Positions 43,101-53,372 of a stretch of DNA of 64,000 nt are shown piece by piece. Each line of letters starts with the position of its first letter. The first letter of the stretch is position 1. A program made the translations under genes and the position numbers. Origin of the DNA: Uliginosibacterium sp. (GTDB lineage Bacteria; Pseudomonadota; Gammaproteobacteria; Burkholderiales; Rhodocyclaceae); NCBI GenBank assembly GCA_016718265.1, contig JADKDZ010000001.1, positions 372,001 through 436,000 of the forward strand. Direction: 5' to 3'. The notes beneath the pieces were generated by a model that saw only the letters and a list, made by a program, of their open reading frames with translations, did no database searches and was not told the origin of the DNA.

Positions 43101-46100
43101 AGGGATGAGCGTGATGAAGAGCTTCTCGCCCGCCTACATGGGTCCGGGCCAGACGACCCGCTTGAAGTTACGCCTGGTCAGCACCTTTGATCCCTTTGCC
43201 CCCTCACCGTTGGTTCTCACCGGCGTGAGCTTCACTGACAGCCTGCCCGCCGGGCTGACGATTGCGTCAAGCCCCAACGCCAGTACCGACTGTACGAATG
43301 GCACAGTCACCGCAACACCTGGAACAGGTCTGGTCACCATCAGCGGTGTTTCGTTATCGCCCAGCACCAACTGCGAAATCTCGGTCGATGTTGTCGCCGC
43401 CGGGCTAGGAAGTTATGTCAATATCATTCTCCAGAAGACCATCACCACCGATCAGGGGGTGACCAATCCGAATGACGCCAGCGCAACGCTCCACGTCGTG
43501 AACCAACCCACGCTGAGCAAGGCTTTCAGCCCGAAGTCGATCAACGCGGGCCAGACCAGCACCCTGACCGTTACCATCAACAACGCAGCAGCCGTGGGCA
43601 TCAGTGGCATCCAGCTTGCAGACATATTGCCAGCCGGGGTCGCCATCGCGGCAACGCCAACCGCAAGCACCACCTGCACGGGCGGCGTGGTGACGGCACT
43701 CGCCGGCAGCGACACGCTGAGTCTCGTCGGCGCCAGCCTGAATGCAGGCACTTCATGCACCTTTCAAGCCAAAGTGGTTGCGAACGCCAACGGCAGCTAC
43801 GTCAATAACATCAATGCCAGCAGCCTGATCACCGACCAGGGGCTCACCAACCCGGGCGCGGTCAGCGATACCCTGACGGTGCTGTCGCCTCCCACCATCA
43901 GCAAAGCTTTCAGCCCGGTCTCGATTGCAGCAGGCGGCACCTCCACCCTCACCATCCATCTCGGCAACAGCAATGCCAGCAACATCAGCCTGAGCTCGGC
44001 GCTTGTTGATGCCTTGCCCGGCAATGTATTTGTCGCAGCCACACCCAATGTCAGCAAGACCTGCGCAGGCGCAGTCACGGCCGCCGCTGGCACAACCAGC
44101 ATCAGCTATGCCAACACCGCACAGATCCCTCCCGGTGGTTGCGACGTTTCAGTCGATGTCACCTCGGCAACCCCAGGCAGCTATCTGAACACTATTGCAG
44201 CCGGGCAACTGGTCACCACCTCAGGTAGCAACCAGCAACCAGCCACGGCCTCACTGGCCGTCGGGCCAGGCGCACTGGTTCCGCCCGGCGTGAGTAAGGC
44301 GTTCAGCCCGGCGGCAGTAGCAGTCGGCGGCATCAGCCAACTGACGATCACGCTGAGCAACGCCAATGCCAGTGTGCTCACCCTGTCTGCCGACCTCATC
44401 GACACGTTGCCAGCAGGTCTCCAAGTGTCCGCTACGCCAAACATCGGCGGCACTTGCGTTGGTAGTGTTACCGCCAACGCGGGCACTCAAACGATCACAT
44501 ATGCCAACACAGCCAGCATCCCGGCGGGGTCTTGCACCATCACTGTCGATGTAGAGGCCACCAACAGCGGCAGTTTCACCACCACCATCGCGGCAGGTGC
44601 GTTAAGCACTGATGGTGGCAGCAACCCGCTATCTGCCACCGCCAGTCTGGTCGCCACCAGCCCGACACCACCAACCGTCAGCAAGAGCTTCAGCCCCGGC
44701 ACCATCAATCCCGGAGGTATTTCCCGCCTGACCATCAATCTCGGCAACAGCAATGCCGGCGCACTGACGCTCACCAATGCCCTGACCGACACCCTTCCAG
44801 CGAACGTTCTAGTAGCCGCATCCCCCGCAATTGGCGGCACTTGCACGCTTGCTAGCGTAAGCGCTGCGGGCAGCGCCATCAGCTATGCCAGTGGCGCGAC
44901 GATCCCGGCAGGTGGTTGCACGATCCAGGTCGATGTCAGCTCTGCCACCCCCGGCGGCCCGTATACCAACACCATCCCGTCCAATGCCTTGCAGACCGAT
45001 GGCGGCAACAATATCGCTGCCACCAGTGCCAACCTGTTTGTTAACCCGGCACAGCCGCCCAGTATCAGCAAGTCTTTCTCCCCCACCCGGGTTGGCGTGA
45101 ACTTGCCGTCACTACTGACCATCAGCCTTGCCAATGGCAACGCAGCAGCAGCAACGCTGACCGGAGATCTGGTGGACAACCTGCCCGGCGGCCTTGTCAT
45201 CGCCACCCCGCCAAATCTGCAGCTCGGTAGTGGTTGCACGGCAGGCAAGGTGGTCGCCACAGCAGGCGGCACCAGCGTGACCTATCAGTCCGGTGGCGTC
45301 ATCCCCGCCAACTCAGGCTGCTCAATCAGCGTCAACGTCGTATCAGCCGCAGCAGCTAGCTATACCAACACCATCGCGGTAGGTGCGCTGACAACCAGTA
45401 TCGGCAACAATTCAGTCTCAACTTCGGCCAGCTTGCAGGTGTTTAGCCGCCCGACCGTGGGCAAGGCCTTTGCGCCAACCGCCATACTGGAAGGGGCAAG
45501 CTCGACTCTGACCTTGACCTTGGGCAATAGCAATGCCAGCACCATCACGCTTAGCAACGACATGGTCGACAGCTTGCCTGTAGACCTTGTCATCGCCACC
45601 CCGAATGGCTTGGCGGGAACCTGCACTGCGGGCAAAATCGCCGCCACAGCGGGGGGCAGCAGCATCACCTACCAGAATGGCGCCAGCATTCCCGCTGGCG
45701 GTTGCACGATCATCGTGACAGTTACCTCCAGTGTGCACGGTGTGTATACCAACACCATTGCAGCGGGAGCCTTGAATACCGACGCGGGCAGCAACACCAC
45801 CGCCACCTCGGCAACACTGACCGTCAGTTCGCTCCCCTCGTTGAGCAAGGCCTTCTCGCCGACTACCATCCTGGTCAATGACACATCCACCTTGACCCTG
45901 AGCCCGGCAAATCCCAACGCGGCAGCGACCACACTGACAGCAGACCTGGTCGACACCATGCCAACCAACCTCACGGTGGTAACGGCGACCAGTCCGACGG
46001 GCACCTGCACACTGTCAAATGTCAGCCTGACAAGCAGCAGCGTGCGCTACGCCTCAGGCAGCAGCATCCCTTCGGGAGGATGCACGATCAGTGTTGCGGT

Positions 46101-47106
46101 GACCTCCAGCACGGCAGCGAACTACGTCAACACGATCCCAGCCAATTCGCTGCAAACCAACCTCGGAAATCACGCCAGTGCAGCCAGCGCCAGCCTGAAA
46201 GTGCTTAGCCTGCCGACGGTGGGCAAAGCCTTTGCACCGACCGCCATCCTGGTTGGTGAAAGCTCGACGCTGACCTTGACCCTCGGCAACAGCAACCCTA
46301 GCGCCATCACCCTCAGCAGCGACATGGTCGACAGCTTGCCAACCAATCTCGTCATTGCTACCCCGAATGGCTTGGCGGGCACTTGCACTGCGGGCAAAGT
46401 CGTCGCCACGGCGGGTGGCAGCAGCATCACCTACCAGAGTGGCGCCAGCATTCCGGCAGGCGGTTGCACGATCATCGTGACCGTCACCTCCAGCGTTCAT
46501 GGTGTATATACCAACACCATCGCGGCTGGCGCGCTAAATACTGACGTCGGCGCCAACACCGCCGCTGCGTCGGCGGTACTGACGGTCAATACCCTGCCCA
46601 CGCTGAGCAAGACCTTCTCGCCGACATCAATCCTCGTCAATACCATCACAAGTTCGCCACCAAGCCTGGCCAAACAGAATGCCGCCACCTTGACGCTGAC
46701 GCTGACGAATCCGAATGCGGCAGCAGTAACGCTGGTAGCGGACCTGATCGACACCATGCCGAGTGACTTGACGGTTGTCACCACGGCCAGCCCGACTGGT
46801 ACTTGCACACTGGCAAATGTCGTGCTGACAACCACCAGCGTCAGCTACCTCTCCGGCAGCAGCATTCCGACCGGTGGCTGTACCATCAATGTATTGGTGA
46901 GTTCGAGCAAGGCGGGGAGTTACCTCAACACCATTCCTGCTAATTCACTGCAAACAAACTTGGGGAACCACGCCACCGCCGCGAGTGCCAGCCTGAATGT
47001 GCGAGTCGACGTGAAAGGTATCCCGACCTTGTCGGCAGCGATGCTGGCAGCGCTGGTTTTGCTGATCCTTGGCGTAGCCTACCGCAGCCCCAAACGACAA
47101 GACTAG
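40130..47106 (+). CDS. Giant repeat protein with C-terminal IPTL sorting signal (frameshifted)
   Basis: With one base restored near 41945, the gene encodes about 2325 residues: a signal peptide (LLLWLGAVLIASPAIAA), some 17 repeats of about 110-140 residues and a C-terminal signal (IPTLSAAMLAALVLLILGVAYRS). The last is a short motif, a membrane helix and a basic tail, as in IPTL-CTERM proteins handled by an exosortase. Each repeat starts like VSKAFSPTSIAAGGTSTLTI and ends with NTIPA...; this DUF11/DUF7933-like beta-sandwich type is typical of long surface proteins. Around 41945 the frame changes (AAASVTK before, FAPGSIAAG after), consistent with a missing base in an AAG-GCA-TTT context. The split is either a pseudogene or a sequencing error. 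Repeats 14-15 and 16-17 are a recent duplication. Confidence 0.85.
45457..46980. repeat. 762-bp tandem duplication inside the giant repeat gene
   Basis: Two repeat units beginning at 45457 are repeated from 46219 with a 762-bp period (254 codons). The phrases VGKAFAPTAIL, ATPNGLAGTCTAGK, SSVHGVYTNTIAAGALNTD, IPANSLQTNLGNH recur in the same order. The second copy carries a short in-frame insertion (around 46640-46680). Confidence 0.8.
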
Positions 47107-47181
47107 GGCTTGCTTTGCGCGGAGAGCCTTGTGATATGAGGCTTTCTGCGCAAACAACGGCCAATGCCGACTGCGGATTAG

Positions 47182-47204
47182 CAGGGCGCCATGCGCCTGT
47201 TTTT
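47182..47204 (+). terminator. Intrinsic terminator after the giant repeat gene
   Basis: CAGG-CGC and GCG-CCTG pair around a CAT loop with one bulged G, followed by a run of five T. It lies 76 bases after the stop codon and before the histidine-kinase gene. Confidence 0.75.
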
Positions 47205-47294
47205 GTCGTGAAATAAGGTTTATGCTCCGGCAGCACGCCCACGCTTCCTGTAACCCGAATCCGCATTCGATAACCGACAGGCACGCCTTTAGCC

Positions 47295-47984
47295 ATGAAC
47301 ACGCAGCCCAAGCCCGACGCCACCTTGTTCCTTGCGTCGTCGGTGCATGATATGAAGAACTCGATCAGCGTAATGCTCGGCTCCGTGCAGCGCTTCCTCG
47401 CCCAAGCGGGGCCTGAGCAGACCGAATTTCATCGCGACATGGCGCAGATGCTCTACGAAATCCAGCTCATCAACGGCAACCTGATCCAGCTTCTGACGCT
47501 TTACAAACTCGGCAATGACCTCTATCCCTTCAATGCCGAAACCCAGGAAATCGCCGAGTTTGCTCACACCGCCGTGTCACACGTGCAGCCGCTGCTGAAT
47601 TCGCGCGGCATTCGCATCGAGCTTGATCTGGAAGAAAACTGCTACTGGGAATTCGATGGTGACCTGGTCAATGGCATCATCGTCAATGCCATGAACAACG
47701 CAGCGAACTACACCCGCAGTACGATCCACCTGGGGGTGGCAACCGTGGCGGGTGCGCTGGAAATCCGCGTCGAAGACGACGGCTCAGGCTTCCCGCAACG
47801 CATGCTCGACGAAGGGCTGGCAGCCATGCGCGGTGTCGACTTTTCCACCGGCAGCACAGGCCTTGGACTCTACTTCGCCGCGGTCTCGGCCCGGCTGCAT
47901 CGCAACCGCCAGGAAGAAGGCAGCATCCGCCTGGAGAACGGCGGCAGGCTGGGCGGCGGCTGCTTCATCGTGAGGCTGCCATGA
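47295..47984 (+). CDS. Soluble histidine-kinase-like protein
   Basis: A 229-residue cytoplasmic kinase core with an H-box like SSVHDMKNSISVML (His18) and an ATPase domain: N-box VNGIIVNAMNNAANYT, G1 VEDDGSGFP, G2 GSTGLGLYFAA. It has no sensory or membrane part, so it needs a partner. Its stop overlaps the start of the response-regulator gene (ATGA), marking them as a two-component pair. Confidence 0.88.
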   Translation: MNTQPKPDATLFLASSVHDMKNSISVMLGSVQRFLAQAGPEQTEFHRDMAQMLYEIQLINGNLIQLLTLYKLGNDLYPFNAETQEIAEFAHTAVSHVQPLLNSRGIRIELDLEENCYWEFDGDLVNGIIVNAMNNAANYTRSTIHLGVATVAGALEIRVEDDGSGFPQRMLDEGLAAMRGVDFSTGSTGLGLYFAAVSARLHRNRQEEGSIRLENGGRLGGGCFIVRLP

Positions 47985-49603
47985 GCGTGACCGACGACAA
48001 CAAACTCATCGCCAACAGCAATTATCTGGTGGTTGATGACTTCCCCGGCATGCGCGGGACCTTATCCATGGTGTTGCGCAATTGCGGCGTCAATCCCAAG
48101 AACATTGATACGGCGTCCAATGGCAGTGAAGCCATCAAGACGCTAAGCCGGAAAAAGTATGATGTCGTCCTCTGCGACTTCAATCTCGGCGATGGGAAAA
48201 CCGGTGCGCATGTGCTGGAGGAAGCAAAGTACCGCAGCCTGATCGGCCCGAGCTGCTGCTGGATCATGGTCACGGCCGAAAAAACCACCGATACGGTCAT
48301 GGGCAGCGCCGAGTCTCAACCTGATGCCTACCTGATCAAGCCAGTAACCGAAGCCATTCTCATTAGCCGCCTGCAGAAAATCCGGGCCAAAAAAGAGAGC
48401 TTCATCGAAATCGACCGGGCGATTGCTGGCCGCGATTACCTCCAGGCGATTCAGCTCTGCGATGAGCGGGCCATCAACGACAAGGCCAACGCCATTGAAC
48501 TCTTGCGCGTCAAATGTGATTTGCTGACGCGCACCGGCCAGTCTGACAAGGCGCGCGCCACTTATGAGAATGTACTCGCCAGCCGCGACGTGCCCTGGGC
48601 GCAACTCGGCTTGGCTCGGATCCATATGCTGGATGAGGACTTCGAAAGCGCTGCAGGCCTGCTTGAGCAACTCGTTGACAACAACCGCAGCTATCTCGAA
48701 GCCTACGACTACCTCGCCGAGGCACATCAGGCGCTGGGCCAGAACGACAAGGCCGAGGCGACTCTGGAGCGCGCACTCGCCTTGTCTCCCAATTCGCATG
48801 TCCGTCAGCGTGCCATGGGTGATCTGTCGCTGAAGACCGGCAAACTTGATCGGGCAGAAAAAGCTTTCCGCAAGACCGTCACCCTCGCCGAACATTCGGT
48901 GCGCAAATCACCCGAAGCCTACCTCGGCCTGGCCAAAACGGTGAGTGCAAAATCCAATCCGCAAGAAGCGCTGAATGTACTTGAACAGATGAACAAGAAG
49001 TTCTCGGGTGAGGAGGTCCGTCTCAAGGGAAAATCTGTTGAAGGGCTGATTTATCACCAGAGCGGCAACGCCGAAAAAGCCAAAGAAGTCGCGCAAGAGC
49101 TATCAAGCATGCTCGAAAGCTCCAGCACGCGGATTGACTCAGCTGCCAAGCGCGAGATGGCTGAGCTGCTACTGGCCACTGGCGAGCACGAAAAGGGGCT
49201 GGCGCTGCTTCAAGCAGAAGTCATGAACAACCCGGAGGACAAGGCCAATCTCGCAGCGGTACGCGAAATTTTCCGCAAGACCGGCTTCGAAGATCAGGGC
49301 GCAGTTCTCGTTGAAGCCTCTCGCAAGGAGGCCATGGACATGATGAACGCGGGCACCCTGCTGGCCAAGGAAGGTGACTTCGCGCAGGCCATCGACAAAT
49401 TGCGCAGCGCACTGGAAAAGATGCCTGCCAATGTCCGTCTACTGCTCAACAGTGCCCATATCATGATTACGTATATGGAAAAGAGCGGTGCCAATGCCGA
49501 TCTGATCAACGAAGTACGCCGCAACCTGCTCACTGCCAACCAGCTAGCCCCCGCCGAGCAACGCTTTCTGTTGCTGATGAACAGGCTGAAAGTGCTGGAA
49601 TAA
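47981..49603 (+). CDS. Response regulator with TPR output domain
   Basis: A 540-residue protein with an N-terminal receiver domain (YLVVDDFPGMRGTL, phosphoacceptor Asp66 in VVLCDFNLGDGKTG, IMVTAEKTTD, YLIKPVT) followed by a long TPR array (for example AYDYLAEAHQALGQNDKAEATLERALALSP). There is no DNA-binding domain, so output is probably through protein binding. It is coupled to the soluble kinase by a 4-base overlap. Confidence 0.9.
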   Translation: MSVTDDNKLIANSNYLVVDDFPGMRGTLSMVLRNCGVNPKNIDTASNGSEAIKTLSRKKYDVVLCDFNLGDGKTGAHVLEEAKYRSLIGPSCCWIMVTAEKTTDTVMGSAESQPDAYLIKPVTEAILISRLQKIRAKKESFIEIDRAIAGRDYLQAIQLCDERAINDKANAIELLRVKCDLLTRTGQSDKARATYENVLASRDVPWAQLGLARIHMLDEDFESAAGLLEQLVDNNRSYLEAYDYLAEAHQALGQNDKAEATLERALALSPNSHVRQRAMGDLSLKTGKLDRAEKAFRKTVTLAEHSVRKSPEAYLGLAKTVSAKSNPQEALNVLEQMNKKFSGEEVRLKGKSVEGLIYHQSGNAEKAKEVAQELSSMLESSSTRIDSAAKREMAELLLATGEHEKGLALLQAEVMNNPEDKANLAAVREIFRKTGFEDQGAVLVEASRKEAMDMMNAGTLLAKEGDFAQAIDKLRSALEKMPANVRLLLNSAHIMITYMEKSGANADLINEVRRNLLTANQLAPAEQRFLLLMNRLKVLE

Positions 49604-49671
49604 TGAGAATCCCAAGCAGGGCAATACTTGAAGGGCATCGCACCGGAAGTTGTCGCGCCCTATACGGGCGC

Positions 49672-49730
49672 TCATTCTGCCAGATGACGGGCATTGTCAT
49701 CGTATCCACCCGCCCAATCCGCCGGATAAA
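49672..49730 (-). pseudogene. Remnant of a RAYT transposase gene (3' end)
   Basis: This 59-bp stretch closely matches the 3' end of the intact RAYT gene at 51015 and its downstream flank (CATTCTGCCAGATGACGGGC is shared). On the minus strand it reads YPADWAGGYDD, like a RAYT C-terminus. The rest of the gene is gone, and it abuts a REP element. Confidence 0.6.
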
Positions 49731-49735
49731 GTTTT

Positions 49736-49867
49736 GTAGGGTGGGTTAGGCGCAGCCGTAACCCACCAAAAAAAGGCGCTCCATCAAGACCTAGCGGAAT
49801 TGAACAAGCCGGGCGGCGATCCTTTCGGCATTCCGCGCGGGTTACGCCTGTGGCTAACCCGCCCTAC
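49736..49867. repeat. REP/BIME element 7
   Basis: A 132-bp element starting GTAGGGTGGGTTAG and ending CTAACCCGCCCTAC, with half hairpins as in the cobalamin-operon copies but a different, longer central linker. It lies beside the RAYT remnant and downstream of the response-regulator gene. Confidence 0.8.
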
Positions 49868-49904
49868 CTGGCTGCGCGACAAGCGCAAAGGCAAAACAGC
49901 CTGA

Positions 49905-49951
49905 AACGCTGCCCGGAGAGCCGCGCGGGGATTGGCTCTCCGGGCAGCGTT
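49905..49951. terminator. Terminator-like 18-bp hairpin
   Basis: AACGCTGCCCGGAGAGCC and its exact complement flank an 11-base loop. It lies 13 bases after the stop of the small minus-strand gene and has a short T-rich tail on that strand. The core CCCGGAGAG is shared with the hairpin at 53373. Confidence 0.7.
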
Positions 49952-49964
49952 GTCTGCCACAAAC

Positions 49965-50204
49965 TCACCGCTTTCGACCCCGGCGCCACACAACCGCCAG
50001 CACAACCAGCCCCAGTAGCGCACAGGCTAGCCCGATCACCAAGTCTGCCTGGTAGGCCGTGAGGGCGGCGGCCTGTTCGGCCAGCAAAGACGCGGGCGCG
50101 TCCTGATAGGGCATCGACTCACCCACCAGCGCCGCGATGGCATAGACCGCCCAGCCCATGCCGAAGATCACCAGCGCAATGCCAATCCATCGCAGAATAC
50201 TCAC
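49965..50204 (-). CDS. Small two-helix membrane protein
   Basis: A 79-residue protein with two predicted membrane helices (WIGIALVIFGMGWAVYAIAALV and LVIGLACALLGLVVLAVVW) and a basic end (RRGRKR). I do not recognise the family. It ends at a strong hairpin and follows another membrane-anchored gene on the same strand, 54 bases apart. Confidence 0.6.
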   Translation of the reverse strand: MSILRWIGIALVIFGMGWAVYAIAALVGESMPYQDAPASLLAEQAAALTAYQADLVIGLACALLGLVVLAVVWRRGRKR

Positions 50205-50258
50205 GTGCTGCGCCTCACTTCAGGTAAAGGCCAGAACGGCCAGTTCCAGGTTTTGCGG

Positions 50259-50945
50259 CTAGCGTATGCCTGGAACATTGATGATTTCTTGATCGCTTTC
50301 GATTTTCATCGCGGGAACAGAAACCTTTGCGTGCTTCACGACCTTGCCCGTTTGATAGACGATGGACAGGTGCTGCTGATCAAGCATCGCATACGAGAAC
50401 ACACGACTGACATCGTGAAGTACTTCCAAGAATCCATTTCCATCAGGCTTGGTAAGACCGACACTCAAATGGTCGTCTGAGGAAAGACTTCCATCCTTGT
50501 TGCTATCCACACTCACGTATTCAAAGTAGAGCGCACTTGCAGGTCGCTCTTTCGACGAAGCAGACTCCTCAGGGACTTGTTCCGCTGTCATAACTAGGCT
50601 CTTGTGGTCTTTGAAGAGCCAATGAGCTGTTCTGTCAGGGCCATTGAGAAACAAGATATTCCGAGTCTCGTTTCCATGGCCGCCCGATGAATACTTTGCC
50701 GATTTCTCTTGCGTAGTCAAATGCATCATCTGCGTGTCCGTACCCGCAACGCGCTCCACTCTATTGAAGTTCAACAGTGGTGACTTCTCAGCTTCGGATT
50801 CTGTTTCGGTTACCTCTACGCCCCCTCTGCGTTGCCAGCGATTGCTTTCGAGGGCCATCCACGCAATTGACCCCGCTGCGCCCAATAGCACAAGCAAGAA
50901 CAACACGCTGTTTATCCTGACGATAATGGCGAACAGGCGATCCAT
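50259..50945 (-). CDS. Membrane-anchored protein with EF-hand-like motif
   Basis: A 228-residue protein with one N-terminal membrane helix (about 7-31) and a soluble, presumably periplasmic part. The segment VDSNKDGSLSSDDHL matches the D-x-N-x-D-G EF-hand calcium loop. Otherwise it is unrecognised. It precedes the small two-helix gene on the same strand. AT content is higher than in the neighbours, which may indicate transfer. Confidence 0.6.
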   Translation of the reverse strand: MDRLFAIIVRINSVLFLLVLLGAAGSIAWMALESNRWQRRGGVEVTETESEAEKSPLLNFNRVERVAGTDTQMMHLTTQEKSAKYSSGGHGNETRNILFLNGPDRTAHWLFKDHKSLVMTAEQVPEESASSKERPASALYFEYVSVDSNKDGSLSSDDHLSVGLTKPDGNGFLEVLHDVSRVFSYAMLDQQHLSIVYQTGKVVKHAKVSVPAMKIESDQEIINVPGIR

Positions 50946-51014
50946 AGTCTGATGAACTCCAAAAGTAAAATCGCGGCCGTAGGTCTCAATAACCGCAGGG
51001 CATTGCGCCGGACT

Positions 51015-51569
51015 CTATGCTACCTTGCACGACCGCTCATTCTGCCAGATGACGGGCACTTTCTTCATAACCACCCGCCAATCCACCGGATAAACACCGG
51101 CTTGCACCAGGCGGTGAAAGCTGGAACGCGGCCAGTCGGCTACACGCTCCACCAGACCATACTTCAGCGGATTGATATGCACGTAATCCATATGCGCACG
51201 GAAGTCGGCCTCATCACGAATCCGATGCTCCCAATACCGTCGTAGCCAGACTCCCCGCTCGCCCCGCTTCAGGCGTAAGGCATTCCGACGTTCGGTGAGT
51301 GGAATTGCCTTCGAGAAATCCATTTTGATGAGACGCCAGCGTAAAGCGAAATCCGCCTCATCCGGCGGAAGCTCGATCACACAATGAAGATGCTCGGGCA
51401 AGACCACCCATCCGTGAATAGTGAAAGGATGGCGCCGCTTCACGTCTCTCACCACATGCCTGATTAGGTCAATGTGGCAGGTGAGCAGATCATCCCCCTG
51501 CCGTTGCAGCAGATTCACGGTAATGAAGAACTTCGCGCCGGGACGCAAGGCGCGCAGATAGTCAGGCAT
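51015..51569 (-). CDS. REP-associated tyrosine transposase (RAYT, Y1 family)
   Basis: A 184-residue Y1/HUH-type transposase related to IS200/IS605 TnpA. Visible are the HLH metal motif in VVLPEHLHCVIELPP, RYWEHRIRDEADFRAHMDYVHINPLKYGLV with the catalytic tyrosine region, and the C-terminal YPVDWR. RAYTs mobilise REP sequences that carry a GTAG head. A REP of the GTAGGGTGCAAT type lies directly upstream in the same orientation, and many related elements lie in the cobalamin operon. The gene is intact and could be active. Confidence 0.88.
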   Translation of the reverse strand: MPDYLRALRPGAKFFITVNLLQRQGDDLLTCHIDLIRHVVRDVKRRHPFTIHGWVVLPEHLHCVIELPPDEADFALRWRLIKMDFSKAIPLTERRNALRLKRGERGVWLRRYWEHRIRDEADFRAHMDYVHINPLKYGLVERVADWPRSSFHRLVQAGVYPVDWRVVMKKVPVIWQNERSCKVA

Positions 51570-51595
51570 GAGGAAAGCTTGCCATCACACAACAT

Positions 51596-51627
51596 CCGGT
51601 GCAATGCCCTTCGGTTATTGCACCCTA
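51596..51627 (-). repeat. REP upstream of the RAYT gene
   Basis: On the minus strand this reads GTAG followed by a GGTGCAAT/ATTGCACC hairpin. It has the same stem as the right half of the element at 5616. Two degenerate copies of ATTGCACCTTACCGCG follow at about 51636 and 51665 as direct repeats. Confidence 0.78.
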
Positions 51628-51765
51628 CAAATTCATTGCACCTTACCGCGTTGGCTACAAAATCATTGCACCTTACCGCGTCTTGCCGCGTTGCGCGGCT
51701 TCATCGCGCAGCGTCCAGCGACCAAAGGGAGCGGGGTTGAGCGCCGGGTTAGGTAGCACTCGGGC

Positions 51766-52435
51766 TCAGGCATACGCCACCCACCCGCGAAATGCCAAGG
51801 CGACGTAGAAGGTGCTGATGTTCGAGAAGCCTGCTTTTCGCATGAGTTCTTCGTCGTGCGCAGGCGAAAGAATAGGTAACTGTTTGCCGATTGCCGCCGC
51901 TGCCGTGACTGCCTGCTCAGGGTCTATTCCAGAAGAGACGGCAAACGCGGCGCATCGCGACAACCACAGCTCACGCTCGGCCGGATTCTCGGCGATGCTG
52001 TAGTGCATAGCGACGAATGCCCCACCGGGCTTCAGACGGGAATGGATTTCGCACAATGTTCTGTAGCGTTCCGCTTCGGTGGTGAAGTGCAGCGTCAATA
52101 GACAGCACGCCGAATCGAACGGTCCCGTTGGAGCCGCCTCGACATACCCCTGGTGCAGGTATACGCGCGAAGAGAGCGGTCCGAGAGCGGACTTCGCGAG
52201 ACTGAGCATTTCGGCAGACGGATCAACGCCATCCAATTGCCAGTTCGGGAAGGTCTGCGCGAAGACCTTGAGTTCCATGCCGCCGCCTGCGCCAACCACC
52301 AACACATGCCCATTGGGTGGTGTGCACAGCCAACAGCAAGGCTGACATGCGATGTATGTCACTTAGACCAGGGACACGACGGGTTGCGTTTTCTGCGTAG
52401 CCGGAAATTACTTTTTGATCGGAGAAGGATGACAT
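51766..52435 (-). pseudogene. Frameshifted class I SAM methyltransferase
   Basis: The N-terminal part (from 52435) reads VISGYAENATRRVPGLSDIHRMSALLLAVH. The rest, in another frame, reads PPNGHVLVVGAGGGMELKVFAQTFP...DGVDPSAEML and continues to FRGWVAYA. The two parts join near 52320 with one extra base (or two missing). Together they match a small methyltransferase of about 220 residues with a GxGxG SAM motif. It lies between a RAYT gene and a broken IS30, in a decaying region. Confidence 0.7.
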
Positions 52436-52706
52436 TCCGTGGTACCTAACGTTAAGTCAAGGCCAAAACGGCCGTTTATGGGTTTATCGGACACTCATCG
52501 AATCGGGCAGAACCCTTTGTAAAACATCGACTTGAGGTCTTGAATTCTGGTCACTATGACCAATAACACTTTGGCTGACAATCAGTTCGCTCAGCCGTTG
52601 TTTCCGCGTGCGCAGTGCCCTTCCTAAACGATTGCGAATTCCATACTTGCACCTTGGCGATGACCAATAAGTGAGCGGGTTACCTTTGTGGTTCATCCTG
52701 GGCCCC
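52436..52706. other. Non-coding gap with no recognisable gene
   Basis: The stretch contains an AAACGGCCGTTT palindrome but no reading frame of convincing character and no other feature I can support. Confidence 0.4.
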
Positions 52707-53366
52707 ATGTCGTTTGCTCACCTCAACCAGCACCAACGGTATCAGATCGAAAAGCAGCTTGCAGAAGGAAAGAGCGTGGCGGTGATCGCGCGCAGTCTCG
52801 GGATCCATCGCAGTACGGTGTATCGAATTGCGTCGCCGGCCGCGCGCCAGCACTGCACCAACGCACCTTGCCGTGAGAAGACGAGGCCACGCTCCCGGGG
52901 CGGCCCAGCATCCGCAAGCGGCCCAAGGACGTGCTCAAACGTAAGCACACCGGGCACTGGGAAGGCGACACCATCATGGGGCGATCACGCCAGCACTGCA
53001 TGGTCACGCTGGTTGAGCGCAAGAGCCTCTACACCCGGATATCGCCCACCCAGCCCAAGCTATCCCAGCCTGTCGCCCAGTACATTGCGCGCACCCTCAC
53101 GCACTGTGCCGCACGCTCACTGGACAGGCCGGGGGCGCCGCCGGCTTTCGCGCCAGGCCGGCCAAGGCAGCGCTCACGCAACGAGAACACCAACGGACTG
53201 ATCCGGCAGTACATCGAAAGGGACCAACTTGCGCAAGGTCTCAGCCGCCAAGGTCCGGCACATTGAGCAGCGGCTCAACAACCGACCCCGCAAGACATTG
53301 GGGTATCTCACCCCCAATGAGGTATTGTTCGGCATCCCGCCTACCCCTGTCGCAATTCGAACTTGA
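52707..53366 (+). pseudogene. IS30-family transposase remnant
   Basis: The start reads MSFAHLNQHQRYQIEKQLAEG, with the helix-turn-helix SVAVIARSLGIHRSTVYR of IS30. Frames then change repeatedly: KRKHTGHWEGDTIMGRSRQHCMVTLVERKS (first DDE aspartate region), RNENTNGLIRQYI, and RHIEQRLNNRPRKTLGYLTPNEVLFG to the stop at 53366. The order matches IS30 but with deletions and at least two frameshifts, so it is inactive. I could not define the terminal repeats. Confidence 0.85.
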
Positions 53367-53372
53367 ATTGGA

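Noticed and set aside
42000..46835. Long minus-strand open frames within the giant repeat gene
   Set aside because: They mirror the regular repeats on the plus strand (high Thr/Ala codon bias leaves the complement open) and give no recognisable protein.
51630..51690. Direct repeats as a small CRISPR array
   Set aside because: Only two ATTGCACCTTACCGCG copies with a very short spacer and no cas genes; they are degenerate REP sequences.
52671..53266. An intact IS30 transposase
   Set aside because: The motifs fall in different frames and parts between them are missing, so it is a remnant.
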